Shown: positions 61,542 to 64,000 of the stretch, one piece after another
How positions within the stretch are numbered: position 1 is the stretch's first letter
Layout: each line of letters starts with the position of its first letter
NCBI RefSeq assembly: GCF_900111235.1
Contig: NZ_FOJI01000003.1
Location: forward strand, 1 to 64,000
Source of the DNA: [Clostridium] fimetarium
GTDB taxonomy: Bacteria > Bacillota > Clostridia > Lachnospirales > Lachnospiraceae
Direction of reading: 5' to 3'
DNA length: 64,000 nt
Notes under the pieces: generated by a model
Database searches by the model: none
What the model was told of the DNA's origin: nothing
The model's input: only the letters and a program-made list of their open reading frames with translations
Made by a program: the position numbers and the translations under genes

Positions 61542-62531
61542 TCATAGGTATATTCTATTTAATCGTTCAATTTCTTTCCTCATCCTACTCACAACACTCT
61601 CTGGTCCAACAATTTTAGATCCATCCCCTAACGCAATTACCCATGCCAAAAACTGACCACTAACCGCAACATTTACATTTACTGTAAAATGTTCTTCATC
61701 CGTCTTAATAACCGTCACATTTTTTCCAAATCGATCAATGACAACTCCCGCAAATCTATTCTCGAATTCCAACTTTACTGTCTGCTCTTCTCCATCAAAC
61801 ATTCCAAACATCTTCTTCGCATATACCGCCATATCAAACTGTGTAAAATGCTCCTTCCCTTCGCGTTTGTCTTCCGTCAATTCTATTTTCAACATCTTGT
61901 CGACTCTATAATGCTTAATGATATTTGCCTCACTATCAAATCCAATCAGATAATAATTTTCATCATCCCAGGTAAGCGCCCACGGACTGATATAATAGAA
62001 TTCTCCACCATGGCGAAGTTCCATCTTCTTATCCACATTCCACTGAAAATATTGAAACTTTATCTTCACATTTGTTCCGATAGCAGCATGTATTTTGTCC
62101 ACATTGTAATAAATAGTCTCATTCATAGTCTTAATTCGCTCTGTAACAAACACCTGACGTTGTAGCTGTTTTGCCTCGTACTTACTTGCAAACCCCTCTA
62201 TTTTCTTAATCAGCTCATTTGATTTCTTAGCCGTAATAAACTTTGAGGCCTGAACTGAATCCACTAGTAACTTTAGTTCTGCTAATTCAAACTGTCTATT
62301 TCCAACATGATAATAATATGTTTTATTTTTCTGTTCTCCGATAATATCCATTCCATATGTTCTAAGTGCTTCCATATCAGCATAAATACTTTTTCTCTCA
62401 GCTGTTATATCATAGGCTTCTAATGATGAAATAATTTCTGGCATCGTAATGCTATGTGTCTCATCTGTCTTTTCTAGTAATATCTTCATAAGATATACTA
62501 ACTTTAATTTTTGATTTGTTCCTTTTGCCAT
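61542..62531 (-). CDS. WYL-domain transcriptional regulator (YafY type)
   Basis: A 329-aa regulator. The N-terminal HTH (KLKLVYLMKILLEKTDE, ITAERKSIYADMEALRTYGM) is followed by a WYL domain with ISPWALTWDDENYYLIGFDS and IIKHYRVDKM, and a WCX C-terminal domain. WYL proteins sense ligands such as nucleic acids or nucleotides and often control defence genes. The ATG at 62531 follows GGAGGTCATATC. It is separate from the Ssp operon and may act on neighbouring genes. Confidence 0.85.
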   Translation of the reverse strand: MAKGTNQKLKLVYLMKILLEKTDETHSITMPEIISSLEAYDITAERKSIYADMEALRTYGMDIIGEQKNKTYYYHVGNRQFELAELKLLVDSVQASKFITAKKSNELIKKIEGFASKYEAKQLQRQVFVTERIKTMNETIYYNVDKIHAAIGTNVKIKFQYFQWNVDKKMELRHGGEFYYISPWALTWDDENYYLIGFDSEANIIKHYRVDKMLKIELTEDKREGKEHFTQFDMAVYAKKMFGMFDGEEQTVKLEFENRFAGVVIDRFGKNVTVIKTDEEHFTVNVNVAVSGQFLAWVIALGDGSKIVGPESVVSRMRKEIERLNRIYL

Positions 62532-62595
62532 GATATGACCTCCATATAGATATTTAAAGTTAAAATTTCCCATCTATTTATAAAGATACCACATT

Positions 62596-62619
62596 ACAAG
62601 TCATTATTAAAGGACTTGT
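62596..62619 (+). terminator. Short hairpin with T-run
   Basis: ACAAGTC (62596-62602) pairs with GACTTGT (62613-62619) and is followed by TTTTTTA on the plus strand. There is no plus-strand gene ahead of it, so its role is unclear. Confidence 0.35.
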
Positions 62620-62622
62620 TTT

Positions 62623-62748
62623 TTATCTATGATTTCTCTGGTTTGCATCATCAGCCTTACATATTTGATAATATTTGCATGCAATACAGCATGATTTGCA
62701 ACTTCTTCTTTTTCTTTTAAACAACCAATAATAAATTCGTTCTGCCAT
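62623..62748 (-). CDS. 41-aa cysteine-rich peptide
   Basis: A frame from ATG 62748 to TAA 62623 (MAERIYYWLFKRKRRSCKSC, then CIACKYYQICKADD). Cys residues are at 17, 20, 21, 24 and 30, suggesting a small metal-binding peptide. AGGTGGAAATGTG lies upstream. Weak evidence; it may be a remnant of a larger protein. Confidence 0.4.
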   Translation of the reverse strand: MAERIYYWLFKRKRRSCKSCCIACKYYQICKADDANQRNHR

Positions 62749-63449
62749 CACATTTCCACCTTTATCTAGATATTTTTATTTAAATAATTTAGAAAGAATT
62801 TGAATACCATGTAATCGTCTTGAAATTCCTTGTATAAGTAGAATACGTTTTTATATGTCCCATTAAACGGATTTGCAAAAGTAACGAAGGAAGTAAATCG
62901 AAGTAAATCAAAAAGAAGTAAATTAAGGTCACTTTTACCGTATGGACTAATCTAATTAAGTAGTAATCTTTGTGCGCAGACCATAAAATATTCATAATGG
63001 AAAGAAATTAGTTGTTTTCAAATTAACCAAATGGAGCAGAATCATCAGCACTAATAATTAGTGTTATCCAAACAGCAATAGCTAATATTCTAAAGTCTAT
63101 TTATTATCTTTAGTATGTATTTGATTTGTTTCAATTTTTTTGTATTAATGCTTACCAATTAATACAACCACGCATAGAAAAAAAGGATCCTTTCCAATGA
63201 ATCACTTCACTGAAAAAAGTCCTATTAAAAATAGCTTTAATTATTATACAACAAATACTAATTTGGTGGGGTTCTCGCAACGAAACCCCACAGTTCTATT
63301 TATTGTATCGTGTAGTATAACAAGAAGTCAAAACTTTCCAATTTTATCTATGATCACTCTGGTTTGTATAAAAGTGTTATTAAGAGATTATAATCCTCGC
63401 TATAATGGAGTCTATCTCACATTATACTTGCATTACTTATCAATCACCT
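62749..63449. other. Intergenic region without recognisable gene
   Basis: A 700-bp A+T-rich region. A hairpin, GTGGGGTT-N10-AACCCCAC, lies at 63266-63291 without a following T-run. A plus-strand frame from 63197 is only a shadow of the gene to its right. A 17-bp stretch near 63344-63360 resembles one at 62624-62640. No coding sequence is supported. Confidence 0.4.
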
Positions 63450-64000
63450 TTACCTTTTTTCGTTTTTATGAAAACTCCCTATTTTCTTCACCATTTTTGA
63501 AGTTATATTTTTTGCTATTTCTAAGGAATCTTCTCCCATTTTTTTTGCTTTATTTAAGGTCTCTGCTGTAATTTCTTTTGCCTTTTCCAGTTTATTATCC
63601 CCAAACTCAAATTCAGCTATCAGTATTAGATTATGCTGTATAATTAATTTTCGTTTTATTTCATCATAATAACCACTACTTGCATTTATCACTGAAATAT
63701 CTGAGGAATAAGAAATCCTTTGAGCCATAGTGTATGAATGTATGCAATCCTCAACAATAGCCTTTCTTTGTTCTAAAAAATTTTTCTTACCTTTATTCCG
63801 CATTCCAATTACTGTTGTTACGACACCAGTTGCCAATGCTCCTGTTGCAATTATAGTTCCTATGCCAGGAATAAACCAGAACCACATTGTATTTAAAAAC
63901 AAAGCATCTGCTCCTACAACAACTCCAAGTGGTACTCCTATAGTAGCTGTTGCTATTATCAATGCTTGCGCTGTTTTATTAAACTCTTTTTCTGTGATTT
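63450..64000 (-). CDS. Membrane protein, N-terminus beyond the window
   Basis: The frame is open from the right edge to a stop at 63450. The first visible residues are ITEKEFNKTAQALIIATA, then two hydrophobic segments (GVPLGVVVGADALFLNTMW, IPGIGTIIATGALATGVVTT). The hydrophilic C-terminus (MRNKGKKNFLEQRKAIVEDC, KAKEITAETLNKAKKMGEDS) is helical. No family is recognised. A TTG at 63962 could be read as a start, but the frame clearly continues upstream, so the gene is partial. Confidence 0.6.
   Translation of the reverse strand, partial: ITEKEFNKTAQALIIATATIGVPLGVVVGADALFLNTMWFWFIPGIGTIIATGALATGVVTTVIGMRNKGKKNFLEQRKAIVEDCIHSYTMAQRISYSSDISVINASSGYYDEIKRKLIIQHNLILIAEFEFGDNKLEKAKEITAETLNKAKKMGEDSLEIAKNITSKMVKKIGSFHKNEKR

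Noticed and set aside
62620-63360. Repeat of ATCATAGATAAAA-like sequence as att core
   Set aside because: The two stretches (about 62624-62650 and 63344-63370) differ at several bases and neither lies next to a recombinase; similarity is probably chance in A+T-rich DNA.
31000-63400. Attachment-site direct repeats of the island
   Set aside because: I compared the 31.0-31.2 kb junction with gaps at 58.5, 60.2 and 62.6-63.4 kb and saw no convincing shared core, so the right boundary is left open.
63197-63571. Plus-strand protein of 124 aa
   Set aside because: Low-complexity Phe/Leu/Tyr-rich translation, opposite to a minus-strand gene, with no ribosome binding site; a shadow frame.
1-64000. 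CRISPR arrays, tRNA or rRNA genes
   Set aside because: No regularly spaced repeats and no tRNA-like or rRNA-like sequence were noticed by eye; a covariance-model scan would be decisive.

Overview
The window looks like a low-GC Firmicutes chromosome, most likely a gut or plant-fibre-degrading Lachnospiraceae-type Clostridia. The evidence is strong A+T bias, strong AGGAGG-type ribosome binding sites, long runs of co-directional glycan-utilisation genes, RbsABC-type sugar importers, and a mobile module with tandem large serine recombinases. The genus cannot be fixed from this sequence.

Region 1 (about 1-23.5 kb) is a carbohydrate-utilisation locus, almost all on the minus strand. Intact genes are beta-phosphoglucomutase, two GH3 glycosidases, a split transketolase with a transaldolase-like aldolase, a GH78 alpha-L-rhamnosidase, a HAD phosphatase, an SDR oxidoreductase next to mannonate dehydratase (uronate catabolism), and a four-gene sugar ABC importer. 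A divergent AraC regulator and a soluble CZB-type chemoreceptor flank it. Between these lie several decayed fragments: RelE-like toxin, GH78 tail, PtsI/PEP-utilising enzyme, Fe-alcohol dehydrogenase, araB, araD and GH43. The locus is therefore a reduced relic of a larger pectin/arabinan system.

Region 2 (23.7-31 kb) is a second catabolic operon: fucose-isomerase-like protein, a second split transketolase, FGGY kinase and nucleoside-hydrolase-like protein, with a divergent LacI regulator and inverted-repeat operator candidates. Isomerase, kinase and two-subunit transketolase together resemble branched-pentose (apiose/apulose) pathways, but this is inference.

Region 3 (31.2-about 58.5 kb, right end undefined) is an accessory island. 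It begins with three tandem, overlapping large serine recombinases and a set of small element genes (sigma-like protein, zinc ribbons, XRE regulator, PemK/MazF-like toxin). It continues with a long minus-strand operon read from 58.5 kb down to 40.6 kb. Its promoter-proximal genes are an XRE regulator, DUF4007 protein, large P-loop ATPase, PAPS-reductase/ATP-pyrophosphatase with ferredoxin, and cysteine desulfurase. This matches the SspB-SspC-SspD-SspA layout of DNA phosphorothioation. They are followed by a DUF3343 Se/S-carrier-like protein, a PLD-helicase, a 54-aa protein, a DndD-like SMC ATPase, a 195-aa unknown, two paralogous unknowns sharing a DDWCQEN motif, an HNH nuclease, a methyltransferase and a DGQHR (DndB-like) protein. 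The front half probably writes a sulfur mark on DNA and the back half probably senses or enforces it. The composition of the back half is the most novel part of the window.

Region 4 (59-64 kb) holds a NUDIX-DUF429 fusion, a Cys-rich protein with an N-terminal Tudor/CarD-like segment, a WYL-domain regulator, two very small ORFs, and a membrane protein cut by the window edge. No rRNA, tRNA or CRISPR array was seen.
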